This document shows, one piece after another, positions 24,922-33,234 of a stretch of DNA of 64,000 bases. The first letter of the stretch is position 1, and each line of letters starts with the position of its first letter. This stretch comes from Planctomycetaceae bacterium (lineage in GTDB: Bacteria > Planctomycetota > Phycisphaerae > SM23-33): assembly GCA_039680605.1 (NCBI GenBank), contig JBDKTA010000033.1:98960-162959 (forward strand). Reading direction: 5' to 3'. The notes beneath the pieces are model-generated. The model ran no database searches. It was not told where the DNA came from and saw nothing but the letters and a program-made list of their open reading frames with translations. A program made the position numbers and the translations under genes.

Positions 24922-25746
24922 TCAGGCCGCACGGGCACGTTTCTTCCCTCCGCCCTTGGGGGCTTTGCCCTTGCCGCCTTTGAGCCGCGCGACGCTGGCC
25001 TCCAGCACGTCGAGCAGTTCCCTGGGCTCGGTGGGTTTGGATTTGGCGGCCTTGCGCTTCTTGACCTGCCCGCCGCCGGCCTTGGTCTTGATGAGATCTT
25101 CCATCGCCGCCTGGAAGTCGTCGTGGTACTTGCCGATGTCGAAATCGCTCGTCAACTGCTCGACGAGATACTCTGCCGTCTTGAGCTCCTTGGGCGAGAG
25201 TTTCGCCTGGGGCAGATCGAGGTCCTTGACGGCCGCCACTTCGTCGCTGGTCCGCAGCGTCACCAGTTCGAGCACGCCCTGGCGGCTTCGGACGGCCCCG
25301 ACGTACGACCGCTTGCGGAACGCCCATCGGCAGATTCCGGCCCGTCCGGACTCATCCAGCGTCTGCACCAGGGCCGCGTATTGATCGGGCTGGTCGTCGG
25401 GTCCGAGATAGTACGGGCGGTCGAAGTACCGCCCGTCGAGTTCATCGAGGGGCACGAACGCCTCGACGGCGATATCCCGCCCGCTCTGGGGCTCAAGCTC
25501 TTCCAGCTCCTGCGGTTCGACCAGGACGTAATGGTCGTCGTCGACCTCGAGCCCCTTGACGATCTCGTCGGATTCGACGGGTTTGTCCTCGAGCTGACAG
25601 ACCATCTGCTGGGCCAGGCGGACGTTGTCCTGGTCGTGCAAAAGGTGAAACGCGAGGCCGCGGCTTTCGGCGGCGGCGTACATTTTGACCGGCACGCGTG
25701 CTTTGCCAAAGACGATAACGCCTCGCCACATGGTACGAATAGCCAT
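24922..25746 (-). CDS. ku: Ku-family NHEJ protein (second copy, Lys-rich tail)
   Basis: 274 residues. MAIRTMWRGVIVFGKARVPVKMY is followed by LAFHLLHDQDNVRL, VKGLEVDDDHYVLVEP and LDGRYFDRPYYLGPDDQ, the Ku core. It differs clearly from the first Ku in sequence. The C-terminal region from about residue 225 is basic (QVKKRKAAKSKP, then GGKGKAPKGGGKKRARAA), a type of tail known to help bacterial Ku bind and thread along DNA. With the downstream ligase, first Ku and POL-PE genes it forms a compact NHEJ operon. The two Ku proteins might form a heterodimer or work under different conditions. Confidence 0.93.
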   Translation of the reverse strand: MAIRTMWRGVIVFGKARVPVKMYAAAESRGLAFHLLHDQDNVRLAQQMVCQLEDKPVESDEIVKGLEVDDDHYVLVEPQELEELEPQSGRDIAVEAFVPLDELDGRYFDRPYYLGPDDQPDQYAALVQTLDESGRAGICRWAFRKRSYVGAVRSRQGVLELVTLRTSDEVAAVKDLDLPQAKLSPKELKTAEYLVEQLTSDFDIGKYHDDFQAAMEDLIKTKAGGGQVKKRKAAKSKPTEPRELLDVLEASVARLKGGKGKAPKGGGKKRARAA

Positions 25747-25830
25747 GGGCGTCCCTCCGCGCCCGCCGCCGCGGCGCTAACGCCCCGGCGGCGGGCAAAT
25801 CAACAGGCGGGGGCCAGCCCGCCCAGGTGC

Positions 25831-26349
25831 TTAGAGCACCGGATTGACGTTGGTCAAGGCGATCTCCGTCAACTTATGATCGGTCTGGCCTTCTTCGTCC
25901 AGCGTCTGCTGGAGCAGATCGGCCACGTCGTCATAGTTCAGGTGCTGCGCGAACGAGCGGGCAGCGCCGTAGGCGGCGATCTCATAGTGCTCGACCCGCT
26001 GCGCCGCGGCAATCAATGCCGCGTCCTTTACCTGCGGGTCGCCGTCGGCCTTGATCAGGGCATCGCCTTCCTCCAGGATGCCCTTGATGCCATCGCAAGT
26101 CTCGCGTTCGGGTTCCATATCGAGCATTTCAAAGCATTGCTCGATGCGGCGCTTCTGGCCTTGCGTCACCCGAAGATGCTCGCGAAAGGCGGCCTTGAGC
26201 TGAGGATCGCTGGCGGCTTCTTCCATCTCCGGCAGCGCCTCGATTAACCTCGATTCCACGTCATAGAGGTCCTTGAGTTCCTCGACAAGCAGGTCTTCCA
26301 TGCTGTCGAGCGACTTCATTCCGCTCTTGAGATATCCCGTGATGGACAT
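25831..26349 (-). CDS. DUF892 / YciE-YciF ferritin-like stress protein
   Basis: 172 residues. MEDLLVEELKDLYDVESRLIEALPEM is the first helix of the DUF892 family, followed by KAAFREHLRVTQGQKRRIEQCF, and then RVEHYEIAAYGAARSFA and LQQTLDEEGQTDHKLTEIA, carrying the conserved Glu/His pairs of a ferritin-like four-helix bundle. Relatives are induced by osmotic and general stress; a bound di-metal site is likely but its role is not established. It is 11 bases downstream of the DUF1328 gene. A GC-rich hairpin region (25757-25795) separates it from the Ku gene. Confidence 0.9.
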   Translation of the reverse strand: MSITGYLKSGMKSLDSMEDLLVEELKDLYDVESRLIEALPEMEEAASDPQLKAAFREHLRVTQGQKRRIEQCFEMLDMEPERETCDGIKGILEEGDALIKADGDPQVKDAALIAAAQRVEHYEIAAYGAARSFAQHLNYDDVADLLQQTLDEEGQTDHKLTEIALTNVNPVL

Positions 26350-26360
26350 AATTCAACTCC

Positions 26361-26537
26361 TTACACCTTGGGGCCGCGCCCGCGCGTCAACCCCAGGATC
26401 AGGGCCACGATGAACACGACCACGAAAATCCAGAACAGGATCTGCGCGATCGTCGCGGCGCCGGCGGCAATGCCGCCAAAACCGAAGATCGCAGCCACGA
26501 TGGCGATAATCAGAAACACCAAAGCCCAATACAACAT
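26361..26537 (-). CDS. DUF1328 small membrane protein
   Basis: A 58-residue protein: [20 protein letters not shown], then [18 protein letters not shown] and [20 protein letters not shown]. The two hydrophobic segments and the GFGGIA motif match the DUF1328 (YtjA-like) family, a stress-linked small inner-membrane protein. AAGGTGACCT lies before the ATG. It sits 22 bases after the SDR gene and 11 bases before the DUF892 gene in the same direction. Confidence 0.9.
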   Translation of the reverse strand: MLYWALVFLIIAIVAAIFGFGGIAAGAATIAQILFWIFVVVFIVALILGLTRGRGPKV

Positions 26538-26559
26538 AGGTCACCTTCCTTTACGGCTG

Positions 26560-27447
26560 TTAACCATTAACGATGGACCCCCCGTTGGGGTGCAATACCT
26601 GGCCGGTGATAAACGACGCGTCGTCACTGGCCAGGAAGACGAAGCACGGCGCCACTTCGTCGGGCTGCCCCGGACGCTTCATGGGCGCCGACTGTCCGAA
26701 CGTCTCCGTCTTCTCTTCCTCGAACGTCGAGGGAATCAGCGGCGTCCAGATCGGACCGGGCGCCACCGCGTTGACGCGGATCTTGCGATCCACCAGCGAC
26801 AACGCCAGCGATCGCGTAAACGACACGATCGCCCCCTTGGTCGACGAATAATCCAGCAACTGCCTGTTGCCCTGGTACGCCGTCACGCTGGTGGTGTTGA
26901 CGATGGCCGAACCCTCCGGCAGGTGCGGCAACGCCTCGCGGGTCAGGTAGAACATCCCGAAGATGTTCGTCCGGAACGTCCGCTGCAACTGCTCGTCGGT
27001 AATGTCCTCCAAGCGGTCCTGCGGGTGCTGCTCAGCCGCGTTGTTGATCAACACGTCCAGCCGTCCCAGTTCCTTGAGGGTCTGCTGGACCGCCCGCCTG
27101 CAGAAGGCGCTGTCGCCGATGTCGCCGCTGATGGTGATGCATCGCACCGACTGCGCCTCGACGAGGCGTTTGGCCTCGCGGGCGTCCTCGTGTTCGTCGA
27201 GGTACAGAACCGCCACGTCGGCGCCCTCCTTGGCGAAGGCGACGGCCGTCGCCCGCCCGATCCCGCTGTCGGCGCCGGTGATCATGACCACCTTGCCCTT
27301 CATGCGTCCGGCGGGGCGATAGTCGGCCGCTTCGGACCGGGGCTTTTCCTCCATCTGGCTCTGGCGCCCGGGCGGCTGGTCCTGCGGTTTTCGCCCCTTC
27401 GCCGGCGGGCGCCCGCCTTTCTTCTTTTTCACGTCGCTCTTGGCCAT
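26560..27447 (-). CDS. SDR family oxidoreductase (YghA-like)
   Basis: 295 residues. A Lys/Gly/Pro-rich N-terminal extension (residues 1-45) precedes a classical short-chain dehydrogenase: MITGADSGIGRAT (NAD(P) site), LINNAAEQHP, the Ser in VNTTSVTAYQG, the catalytic Tyr/Lys in LDYSSTKGAI and VNAVAPGPIWTPL. The long hydrophilic N-terminus and the SNG/NNAAEQ motifs are typical of the YghA/glucose-dehydrogenase-like group frequently induced by stress. The substrate is unknown. Its position within the ferritin-like/DUF1328/DUF892/NHEJ run suggests a protective rather than catabolic role. Confidence 0.9.
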   Translation of the reverse strand: MAKSDVKKKKGGRPPAKGRKPQDQPPGRQSQMEEKPRSEAADYRPAGRMKGKVVMITGADSGIGRATAVAFAKEGADVAVLYLDEHEDAREAKRLVEAQSVRCITISGDIGDSAFCRRAVQQTLKELGRLDVLINNAAEQHPQDRLEDITDEQLQRTFRTNIFGMFYLTREALPHLPEGSAIVNTTSVTAYQGNRQLLDYSSTKGAIVSFTRSLALSLVDRKIRVNAVAPGPIWTPLIPSTFEEEKTETFGQSAPMKRPGQPDEVAPCFVFLASDDASFITGQVLHPNGGSIVNG

Positions 27448-27474
27448 ATCCGTTTCCCCTTCACGAGCCGATCA

Positions 27475-28665
27475 CTACCGCAACGACTCAATCGGGTGCG
27501 GCCCGAGGATCTCCAATCGGTACTCATCGCTGTTCTGCTCAATGACGTCGCGGCTGGGGACCGACTCGGCGTTCACCGTTTCCTGGAACTGGATATAGGT
27601 CTCAGGCGCGTCGTCACCGGAAACGATCTTCTCGCGGTTGGTCGTCAGGTGAACCTGCTCGGCCAGCACGTTCCGCACGTAGGCCTTGTTGGACTCGAAG
27701 ATCACCAGGTCGTCGGGCATCTCGTCGGGCAGGATCTCAGCCGGGTCCATCTTGCCCTGCTCCTTGAGCATTTCGCATGCGCGGTGCAGGTGGTCGATCT
27801 CGCAATCCAGGTGGAACTGCCACATCTTCTTGATGCGCTTGTCGGTCTCGCTCTGGAGGCACGAGTAGTAGAGGAAGACCTCGTTGTACTCGTGCATGAC
27901 CGCTCGGGCCCACCAGCTCTCCGTCGGGTCGGCCAGCGATTCGTAGTGCGAAACGTGCTGCTCTTCGATTTGGGCGATCTCCAGGTACAACCCGCGCCCC
28001 AGGCGGTCCACCGGGCGGTTGCCGATGTTCATGTACAGGTTCATCGTCTGCTGCTCGGCCGCCACGATCGTCAGAATGTGCAGCTTGGTCAGGAAGTCGA
28101 CCTTCTTGCCGTTGGCCGGCGTGCGGATCGTGTCAAACGGGTGCTGGTGCTCGACCTCGGTCGGACGTCCGGGAAATACCTCCGTCAGGTCGTCGCCGAT
28201 GATGGCTACCGCGTCGCCGCCTTCGGTCATCGCGTACAGGTTCGCGTAGCGGTACAGATGATCGAAATCCTCCAGCAGCGCGTAGTCCAAGGCGGCCTTG
28301 ACGTGCGGGTTGGGCTCGGTCTTGGCCAGCCAGCTCGTCAGGTCGACAGCCACCTGCTCGAAACCCAGGGTGACCTCAATATTGGTCTGATCGCCGGGGA
28401 TGAGCCAGTTGACCATTTTCTGCTGCTGCTGCTCGACGCGCCGGGTGGCGGCGAGTTTGCGACGGATATCCATGTCGTCGCAGTGCCGGGCGAACTGGTG
28501 CTTGAAGATTGCCCCCTCAACCTCGATCCCGTTCATCAAGATCACCCGCGTACGCGTGTATGGATGCACCTCGAACCGGTCGAACGGTTTGACGTTGGCC
28601 TCATCCCAACTGAGAAACTGCTTTTCCAGCGGGATCCCTTTCTCCCCTAAAGGTTGAAAGCCCAT
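27475..28665 (-). CDS. Ferritin-like domain protein, first gene of the stress/NHEJ run
   Basis: 396 residues from the ATG at 28665, with GAGGGGAAATACC upstream; earlier ATGs in the frame lack a ribosome site. From about residue 90 it is mostly helical. Paired Glu/His motifs occur as EQQTMNLYM, IAQIEEQHVSHYESL, MHEYNEVFLYYSC and CEIDHLHRACEML, as expected for a four-helix di-iron bundle. The N-terminal 80 residues are not recognised. It is probably a cytoplasmic ferritin-like protein of unknown substrate. The SDR gene starts 27 bases after its stop. Confidence 0.75.
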   Translation of the reverse strand: MGFQPLGEKGIPLEKQFLSWDEANVKPFDRFEVHPYTRTRVILMNGIEVEGAIFKHQFARHCDDMDIRRKLAATRRVEQQQQKMVNWLIPGDQTNIEVTLGFEQVAVDLTSWLAKTEPNPHVKAALDYALLEDFDHLYRYANLYAMTEGGDAVAIIGDDLTEVFPGRPTEVEHQHPFDTIRTPANGKKVDFLTKLHILTIVAAEQQTMNLYMNIGNRPVDRLGRGLYLEIAQIEEQHVSHYESLADPTESWWARAVMHEYNEVFLYYSCLQSETDKRIKKMWQFHLDCEIDHLHRACEMLKEQGKMDPAEILPDEMPDDLVIFESNKAYVRNVLAEQVHLTTNREKIVSGDDAPETYIQFQETVNAESVPSRDVIEQNSDEYRLEILGPHPIESLR

Positions 28666-28735
28666 GGTATTTCCCCTCTTTCTTGGCCGGACAGTTTTCA
28701 TGCGTCCACGGTGGCCGCACAAAATCTTAGGGCCT

Positions 28736-28760
28736 GGCGCAATAGCATTTCAATTGCGCC
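28736..28760 (-). terminator. Possible hairpin terminator of the Ehr operon
   Basis: GGCGCAAT / ATTGCGCC (8-bp stem, 9-base loop) 40 bases after the last Ehr-type gene. There is no clear U-run, so it may only be a weak or Rho-assisted terminator. The region 28666-28799 otherwise holds the leader of the ferritin-like gene. Confidence 0.35.
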
Positions 28761-28799
28761 CGGCGCAGCAGACCGCTGATTTGGCAGTCAAATTAGACC

Positions 28800-29579
28800 C
28801 TACGCCAGGTCGCCGCGGCCGATGAGGCGCAGCAGACCGTCGAGGATCGTCAGGGGATGCGGTGGGCAACCCGGAATGAACAAGTCCACCGGCACCACTT
28901 CGGACGCCCCGCCGCAGACCTCGTCGTGACCGGCGTACGCGCCGCCGGAGATCGCGCAGGCGCCGACGGCGATGACGATCCTCGGCTCGGCCAGCGCCTG
29001 GTACGTCTTGAGCAGCGCCAAACGCATGTTGGCCGTGACCGGACCGGTGATCAGCAGGGCGTCAGCGTGGCGCGGCGAGGCGACGAACGAAATGCCGAAG
29101 CGCCCCATGTCCCACGCGGGCGTGCCCAGCACGTTGCAGTCGGCTTCGCAGGCGTTGCACCCGCCCGCCGACACCTGCCGCAGCTTGAGCGATCGCCCGA
29201 ACACCTTGCGGGCCCGCTCGACCAGGGCGGGGGCAAAAGCCTCGCTGCCGGAGCCCACCAGCAGATCCTCGCGCGACGCGGCCGCCAGGCGGTACTCGCC
29301 GCTGAACTTGACAGCCGCATTGGGGCAGGCGTTCTCGCACGCTCGGCAGAAGAGGCATTTGCCGGTATCAATCCGCAGCGACGCCTTGCCTTCGATCATC
29401 TGCGGCTGAAGCGCGCCGCTGGGGCACAGGTCGCCGCACCCGGCACAGGCGCCGCCGGTGCATGTGGGCGAGATCACCGGCCGACCCGCGAAGCGGTCCG
29501 GCAGGACCGGCGCCGGTCCGGCGGGGTATTTCATCGTGCGATGCTTCTGAGCAAGTCGTTCTCGTATCACGCGCAGCAC
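28800..29579 (-). CDS. hyfI: Ehr/hydrogenase-4-type small subunit fused to a 2[4Fe-4S] ferredoxin domain
   Basis: 259 residues starting at GTG with GAGGT seven bases upstream. Residues 35-95 hold two cluster motifs (CTGGACAGCGDLCP and CLFCRACENACP), the NuoI/HyfH-like part. Residues about 125-259 are NuoB/HyfI-like: GGCNACEADCN, LLITGPVT, IVIAVGACAISGG and LFIPGCPPHP provide the four Cys of the proximal (N2-like) cluster. These two functions are usually separate proteins in Hyf/Hyc and complex I; here they are one chain. It should carry electrons to the large subunit encoded just upstream, with an 8-base gap. Confidence 0.88.
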   Translation of the reverse strand: MLRVIRERLAQKHRTMKYPAGPAPVLPDRFAGRPVISPTCTGGACAGCGDLCPSGALQPQMIEGKASLRIDTGKCLFCRACENACPNAAVKFSGEYRLAAASREDLLVGSGSEAFAPALVERARKVFGRSLKLRQVSAGGCNACEADCNVLGTPAWDMGRFGISFVASPRHADALLITGPVTANMRLALLKTYQALAEPRIVIAVGACAISGGAYAGHDEVCGGASEVVPVDLFIPGCPPHPLTILDGLLRLIGRGDLA

Positions 29580-29587
29580 GGGCTACC

Positions 29588-31129
29588 TCACAGATCGTGT
29601 CCGCAGTAGGACAGATTAAAGCTCTTGTTGCACAGGGGAAAGTCGCTGATCTGCTGGTCGCGCAACGCCATCGCCAGGCCGAACCAGTTGTGGAACGACG
29701 GGTCGACGACCTTGTACGCGGCGATGCGACCCTGGGCGTCAGTGGCCATCGCGTGACAAATCTCGCCCCGCCAGCCTTCCACCAGCGTCACGACCATCTT
29801 GCCCGTGGCCGCCGCCCCCGGCTCGTTGGCCGGCGCGCCGGCGGGCAAGGCCCGGAGCTGGTCTCGCACGAACTCGAACGACCGCTGGATTTCCTGCCAC
29901 CGCACGTACGCGCGGGCGAAACAGTCGCCGCTGTGCCAGGTCGCCACCGGCAGCGTCGCGAAGCGGTAGATGCCGTACGCGTGGTTGAACCGCACGTCGC
30001 GCTCGAGCCCGCAGGCGCGGGCGGCGGGTCCCACCAGGCCGATCTGCTCTGCCGTCTCGGCGCTGACCGCGCCGGTGCCCTCGAACCGAGCCAGGACCGA
30101 CGGGGCCTCGAACATCAACTCGACCGCTGAGCGAACATCTTTCTCCACAGCCTCAAGCAAGGCGAGCATGGCGTCGGCCCGCTCGTGGTCCAGGTCCCAC
30201 GCGACCCCGCCGGGGCGGATGAGCCCGCGCCCGAAGCGGTTGCCGCAGATGGCGGCCGTCAGATTCAACAGGTCGCCACGGAGGCGCCCGCAATAATTCT
30301 GCGTGGGCAGGAACCCCACATCGCCGGCCAGGGCGCCCAGGTCGCCGACGTGGTTGGCCAGGCGTTCAAGCTCGGCGGCGATTCCTCGGATGGCCTGGGC
30401 GCGCGGGGGCACGTGGGTGCTTGTGAGCGATTCCATCGCCCGGCAGTACGCCAGCATGTGCCCGACGGTGGTGTCGCCGGCGAGGGTCTCGATGTAGTGC
30501 CGCGTGCGCGGGCCGGGGCGGGCGACCAGCGCCCGCTCGATGCCGCGGTGCTGGTAACCCAGCGAAATCTCCAGGTGGTAGACCGTCTCGCCCAGGCACT
30601 GGAACCGGAAGTGCCCCGGCTCGATCACGCCGGCATGCACCGGGCCCACGGCCACCTCATGCACCTCCTCGCCCTGCATGTGGAAACAATCCGGAGCGGG
30701 AGCGGGGACGACACTGACAGACTCCGCGACAGAGCAAGAGCGGGCAGGAGAAAAGCGGATCGGTTTGAGCCAGGGGTGGCCGATCGGTTCAACGCCCCAT
30801 TGCTCGAAGATCTCGCGTTCGAACCAGTGCGCTTGCGGACAATCCGGCGTCAGCGACGGGTATGCCCGCTCGGCGTCGGCGGCGATCACGCCCAACTCGG
30901 AGCGGTTGTCGAAGGCCAGCACGCAGATGAGGCGCACGCGCTCGGGTGGCGTGGCCGCCGTCTTCCCGCCGTCACGTCCCAGATCTGTCCCAAAAAACGA
31001 GGCGATGCGCGCGCCGGATTCCACCTGCGTGAGGATGGTCTCACGCAGGTCGTCAATGCTCACCAGCGGGACGCCGCTGGCGTCGAAGCACTCGCCGTTG
31101 CGGATTCTCAACAGAGGGTTGGCGTTCAT
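29588..31129 (-). CDS. hyfG: Ehr-type large subunit (NuoCD/HyfG-like) lacking the NiFe cysteines
   Basis: 513 residues from the ATG at 31129. Residues 1-125 are NuoC-like (HWFEREIFEQWGVEPIGHPW). The rest is NuoD/HyfG-like (HFRFQCLGETVYHLEISLGYQHRGIERAL, VPPRAQAIRGIAAELERLANHVGDLGALAGD). In true [NiFe] hydrogenases the position after the HRGIE segment carries RxCGxCxxxH and the C-terminus DPCxxCxxH. Here they read ETLAGDTTVGHMLAYC and DPSFHNWF...CNKSFNLSYC, with no CxxC anywhere in the protein. A NiFe site therefore cannot form, and the complex should act on another redox partner or only couple electron flow to ion pumping. Confidence 0.88.
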   Translation of the reverse strand: MNANPLLRIRNGECFDASGVPLVSIDDLRETILTQVESGARIASFFGTDLGRDGGKTAATPPERVRLICVLAFDNRSELGVIAADAERAYPSLTPDCPQAHWFEREIFEQWGVEPIGHPWLKPIRFSPARSCSVAESVSVVPAPAPDCFHMQGEEVHEVAVGPVHAGVIEPGHFRFQCLGETVYHLEISLGYQHRGIERALVARPGPRTRHYIETLAGDTTVGHMLAYCRAMESLTSTHVPPRAQAIRGIAAELERLANHVGDLGALAGDVGFLPTQNYCGRLRGDLLNLTAAICGNRFGRGLIRPGGVAWDLDHERADAMLALLEAVEKDVRSAVELMFEAPSVLARFEGTGAVSAETAEQIGLVGPAARACGLERDVRFNHAYGIYRFATLPVATWHSGDCFARAYVRWQEIQRSFEFVRDQLRALPAGAPANEPGAAATGKMVVTLVEGWRGEICHAMATDAQGRIAAYKVVDPSFHNWFGLAMALRDQQISDFPLCNKSFNLSYCGHDL

Positions 31130-32583
31130 CAGTGGCCTCCCGCGGCGCGCTGCAGCAGTGCGCCCAGCCAGGGCGGCATGTAGACCCCCAGCGTCAGGGC
31201 CGCTATGCACAAGACTGCCGGCGGCGCAATGGACCAGAACGGCTCACGCCGGACTGCAAGTGTCTCTGACGTGCCCGCGCCAAACACCATCGGCAGGATG
31301 ATGCGCGCCATGGCCGCGAACGCCACGCCCAGCGCCGCCAGGTACGCCGCGGCCACGAAATATCGATGGTCCGCCAGCAGACCCTGAAGGATCGCCAATT
31401 CGCTCATGAACGACCCGAACGGCGGAAAGCCCGCCACGGCCAGCAGTCCGGCCAGCCACAGCACGCCGCCTGCGGGGTTGCTCTGGAGCAGCCCCTGCAC
31501 CTGCGGGCAGCTCTTGGTGCGATACGACGCCAGGATGTTGCCGGCCACCAGGAACAGCATGGCCTTGATCAGCGAGTGGTTGACGGCGTGGAACATGCCT
31601 CCGACGGCCGCGGCGCCGCCGGCGCCGACGCCCAGGGCGATGATGCCCATGTTCTCGACGCTCGAATACGCCAGCATTCGTTTGAAGTCGACCTGGTGGA
31701 TGATGAAGATCGCCGCCAGAGCCATCGACACCAGGCCCAGCAGCACCAGCAGCGAGCCGCTGAACTCGCCCAGGCCCGCCGCCGACGTGATGGCGTGCAT
31801 GCGGAGTATCGCCAGCAAGGCGCAGTTGAGCAGCGCCCCCGACAGCAGCGCCGAGACCAGCGAGGGCGCCTCGCTGTGCGCGTCGGGCAGCCACGTGTGC
31901 ATCGGCGCCAGGCCCATCTTCGTGCCGTAGCCGACCAGGCAGAGGATGAATGCGGCCTTGAGCCACGTCGGGTCGAGTGCGGCCGCGTGGGCGATCATCG
32001 ACTCCATGGTCAGGTGCGCGTCCTGTCCCGCTCCGGCGACGGCCAAAAAGAAGTTGCCCAGCATCGCCAGGGCGATTCCGACCGAGCAGATCAGCAGGTA
32101 CTTCCAGGTGGCCTCGAGGCTGCGGTGGTGGCGGTGGAAGTAGATCAGCGGGGCGCTGGCCAGGGTAGTGGTCTCGACGGCGACCCAGAGCAGTCCCAGG
32201 TTGCGGCTGACGGCGACCAGGCTCATCGCCGCCAGGAAGATCAGCAGGCAGGCAGTGAAGGCGGCCTGGGGGCTGTTGGTGAAGAGGAAGCCTTCCTGGT
32301 AGTCGGTCAGTTCTTCATCGCCCTGGCTGCGGAGATATCCGGCGGCGTAAAACGCGGCCGCCAGGAACAGCGCGGTGGTGATGCTCAGGAACAGCAAACC
32401 GGTGGCGTCAAGTGCGAGCCAGCCCGCGGCTGTGGGGGCCGGTTGCCAAACCCAGCACGAGGCGACCATCGCCGCCTGCGCGATGGCCGTGGTCACCAGC
32501 AGGCCGCGTCGCAGGCGGTGACGGCGCAGGATCGCACAGACCCCTCCGCTCAGCGCCGGCAGCAACAGGATGGCCCAGATCAC
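31129..32583 (-). CDS. hyfF: Antiporter-like membrane subunit (HyfF/NuoM-NuoN type)
   Basis: 484 residues from a GTG at 32583 with AAGGAGTAGAGGC before it. About 14 membrane spans. Core proton/ion-path motifs of the Mrp/NuoLMN family are seen: LGLLWVAVETTTLASAPLIYF with the conserved Glu, GYGTKMGLAPMHTWLPDAHSEAPSLVSALLSG with the conserved Lys and discontinuous helix, and YSSVENMGIIALG. It is one of two antiporter-like subunits of the complex. Its stop shares a base with the large-subunit ATG (TGATG). Confidence 0.9.
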   Translation of the reverse strand: MIWAILLLPALSGGVCAILRRHRLRRGLLVTTAIAQAAMVASCWVWQPAPTAAGWLALDATGLLFLSITTALFLAAAFYAAGYLRSQGDEELTDYQEGFLFTNSPQAAFTACLLIFLAAMSLVAVSRNLGLLWVAVETTTLASAPLIYFHRHHRSLEATWKYLLICSVGIALAMLGNFFLAVAGAGQDAHLTMESMIAHAAALDPTWLKAAFILCLVGYGTKMGLAPMHTWLPDAHSEAPSLVSALLSGALLNCALLAILRMHAITSAAGLGEFSGSLLVLLGLVSMALAAIFIIHQVDFKRMLAYSSVENMGIIALGVGAGGAAAVGGMFHAVNHSLIKAMLFLVAGNILASYRTKSCPQVQGLLQSNPAGGVLWLAGLLAVAGFPPFGSFMSELAILQGLLADHRYFVAAAYLAALGVAFAAMARIILPMVFGAGTSETLAVRREPFWSIAPPAVLCIAALTLGVYMPPWLGALLQRAAGGH

Positions 32584-32587
32584 GCCT

Positions 32588-33232
32588 CTACTCCTTCAGG
32601 GCCGACAGCTTGTCGGTGTCTATGTGGTCAAACTCGCGGCTGATGTGGTAGATCGCGATGCCCATCACCAGCACCGCCACCAGCACGTCCAGCAGAACGG
32701 CCATCGCCACCAGCAGCGTCTCGTTGACGGCGAAGGCCATTCCGAATGCGTTGATCCCGTTTTCCATCGTCAGGTAGCCCAGCACCTGCGTGACGGCTTT
32801 CTTGCGGCAGATGATCAGGAACAGGCCGGTGACGGCCGTGAACAGCGCCGCCGGCAGCAGCAGGCCGTTGGACGTGTCGCCCGGGACAGGCAGCGATGAG
32901 GCCACCAGCAGGCACAGGCCCAGCAGGGCCACGCCCAGCAGCAGCGAGAGATTGAACCCGACCAGCGGCTCGATCTCGCGGGACGCGCCCGACTCCCGCA
33001 CCGCACGCCGCAGCAGCCACGGCAGCAGCACCGCCTTGATCACAACGCTCAGAATCACGATCAGACCGATCTGCCAATGCAGGTGCGGCCAGTTGATCGC
33101 CACGGCCGTGGCGCCGAACAGCACCGCCTGCGCCGCGACCGTCTGGATGCACGCGGCGATGCGGCTGCTGCCCAGCAGACGGAAGTTCAGCAGCATCAAC
33201 AGAACGATCAGGATGTAAAGAATCGCCGGCAT
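32588..33232 (-). CDS. hyfE: Hydrogenase-4 component E-like (NuoK-related) membrane subunit
   Basis: 214 residues from the ATG at 33232, which has GAGGTG just upstream; an in-frame GTG at 33238 overlaps the upstream stop. Six membrane spans. The C-terminal half carries LGYLTMENGINAFGMAFAVNETLLVAMAVLLDVLVAVLVMG, with Glu residues at the positions of the NuoK ion-path carboxylates. The N-terminal half is the extra domain found in HyfE proteins. Ends DHIDTDKLSALKE. Confidence 0.88.
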   Translation of the reverse strand: MPAILYILIVLLMLLNFRLLGSSRIAACIQTVAAQAVLFGATAVAINWPHLHWQIGLIVILSVVIKAVLLPWLLRRAVRESGASREIEPLVGFNLSLLLGVALLGLCLLVASSLPVPGDTSNGLLLPAALFTAVTGLFLIICRKKAVTQVLGYLTMENGINAFGMAFAVNETLLVAMAVLLDVLVAVLVMGIAIYHISREFDHIDTDKLSALKE

Positions 33233-33234
33233 CG

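Noticed and set aside
28800..31129. Functional [NiFe] hydrogenase
   Set aside because: The large subunit lacks both CxxC nickel ligand pairs, so the hydrogenase call was replaced by an Ehr-type complex.
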